From: Bacteroidota bacterium
GTDB lineage: Bacteria; Bacteroidota; Bacteroidia; Chitinophagales; Saprospiraceae
Length of the DNA: 64,000 nt
Direction: 5' to 3'
NCBI GenBank assembly: GCA_003045895.1
Contig: PZPC01000005.1
Span: 62,001-126,000 of the forward strand
How positions within the stretch are numbered: the first letter of the stretch is position 1; every line of letters begins with the position of its first letter. Both the position numbers and the translations under genes were made by a program. The notes beneath the pieces are model-generated. The model did not search any database. It worked only from the letters and a program-made list of their open reading frames with translations, and had not been told where the DNA came from. This document shows positions 62,901 through 64,000 of the stretch, piece after piece.

Positions 62901-64000
62901 GCACCAAGCGGTGCCGAAACACCCTGAGGCAAACCTATCTGTACAGCTCCACCCTGACAGATGGAAAGATCAGGACCAGCATTGGCAAATACAACTGAAG
63001 AAATATTTACGTCTTGGGTATAAACTGCTACACACGCACCACGGGTTACCGCCAGGGTAATGGTGTACACACCGGCAGCCGTCCAGGATGTCGTGAAGGT
63101 CTCACTACTGCTGCTGGTAGTGGTCGCAGGACCAGAAGCTGTCCAGGCATAAACCGCGCCCGTCACCGGTGTAGCCGTATATTCAACTGGTTCTTCGGCA
63201 CACACGGAGGACAATCCGCTGATACCGGAAACAAACCCAGGATCTACCGTAATCGTCGTGGCGGCGATAGTGGAACAATTCCGTTGATCAGTAACGGTGG
63301 CCGTATAGGTTTGCGTAGTGGAAGCAGTGACTTGAACAGTATTACCCGTTAGGTTACCAGGTGTCCAGACGACGTTTAGGGTACCTGTTCCGCCTACTGT
63401 ATTAGCCGTAAGGGTTACCAGGTCGTCCTCACATACCGTTTGGTCGGCATTCACCGTGATGGTGGGGCCACTGAGTTCGTTGATGGTAACGGACGCTGTT
63501 CCCGTACAACCATTCATGTCTTGAACGGTCAGATTATAGGTGCCTACCGCCAAACCGGCAGCGGTTTCTGTGGTACTCACATTGGGCGACCAGTTATACT
63601 GGAACGGAACAGTTCCGTTGGTGATACTGACGGTGGCGGAGCCATTGTCCTGCCCACAAGCTGCATCAATTTTGGCAATGGAAGGCTGAGGGTTGGAGTG
63701 GACCGTAATGGCCACCTCATCCATATTCATTACATCGAACGCGAACGATTCCGCACCGGTCGTAGGATCAATGTACCACAACTCAGCCTGATACATGGCT
63801 ATATTGGTTGTGGAGGTGTTATAAATAACGGAATAATTCCAAACAAACTCCTCGTCGGAAATACCATCATTATTGTTGTCGATGAAATCGATGTAGCCAT
63901 TTCCGTTGAGGTCACTGTTGGTATCGAAGTAGAGTCCGCCGGGGATTAATATTTCTGGCAAGTTGGCGTCCTGGACACTGATTTCCCGCAACTGGATCCC
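53975..64000 (-). CDS. Giant secreted protein (>3340 aa, 5' end beyond window) with SprB-type repeats, DUF11-like domains, Cys modules, SdrD B-like domain, dockerin-like and T9SS sorting domains
   Basis: Frame open to the window edge (upstream codons read [10 protein letters not shown]; the ORF-track start is TTG); SprB-like '[39 protein letters not shown]'; DUF11-like '[46 protein letters not shown]'; T9SS tail '[20 protein letters not shown]...[22 protein letters not shown]'. Confidence 0.92.
   Translation of the reverse strand, partial: [3341 protein letters not shown]
57555..60265 (-). repeat. Array of about 8 ~95-aa Cys-containing modules ('CNDNGTPxxPxDDxY') interrupted by an SdrD B-like domain (~58410-58770)
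   Basis: Repeated translation patterns [109 protein letters not shown]. Confidence 0.75.
60290..61555 (-). repeat. Three DUF11-like repeats
   Basis: Three units starting '[30 protein letters not shown]', '[29 protein letters not shown]', '[29 protein letters not shown]'. Confidence 0.85.
61560..62480 (-). repeat. SprB-type repeats (at least four consecutive units)
   Basis: Units of 'SxxGTPxYxFxWSNGxxTxxIxGLAAGxYxVxVTDxxGCxxTATFxV'. Confidence 0.85.

Noticed and set aside
63991-64000. Start of the giant ORF at 63991
   Set aside because: The codon is TTG and the frame stays open to the window edge, so this is a truncated gene, not a true start.

Overview
The window comes from a moderately GC-rich Bacteroidetes chromosome. 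A Saprospiraceae/Lewinella-like source is inferred from T9SS sorting tails, TAnnTTTG promoters, GldH, SprB-type repeats and dockerin-like T9SS cargo. About 33 coding regions are supportable: a tricorn-type protease, a sugar-catabolic trio (TIM-barrel isomerase plus two Gfo/Idh/MocA oxidoreductases), a fused 2-oxoacid dehydrogenase E1, an M3 peptidase, TrmB, two Omp28-like T9SS proteins, a GldH-DnaJ-GrpE-TlpA-XerD block, a sigma-54 response regulator, Uma2, an M19 dipeptidase, a GH2 enzyme, a frameshifted TPR histidine kinase, an M49 peptidase, a GATase / ATP-grasp / esterase neighbourhood, an alpha/beta-hydrolase-OsmC fusion, and two huge tandem T9SS/dockerin-like surface proteins, the larger truncated by the right window edge. 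The most interesting unexplained signals are: (1) an orphan promoter-terminator pair at about 19358-19530 with no ORF, a candidate sRNA; (2) a recurring ~95-aa Cys-containing module with a 'DNGTPxxPxDD' signature, about 8 copies in one giant protein and 2 in its neighbour; (3) the ATP-grasp/GATase/esterase neighbourhood, possibly a novel amide or peptide metabolite pathway; (4) a hairpin-dense REP-like mosaic at 4544-5044; (5) a 167-bp MITE-like element with 14-bp perfect TIRs and a GTTAC target duplication; (6) a ~300-bp intergenic repeat present twice. No CRISPR array, rRNA or tRNA was recognised.
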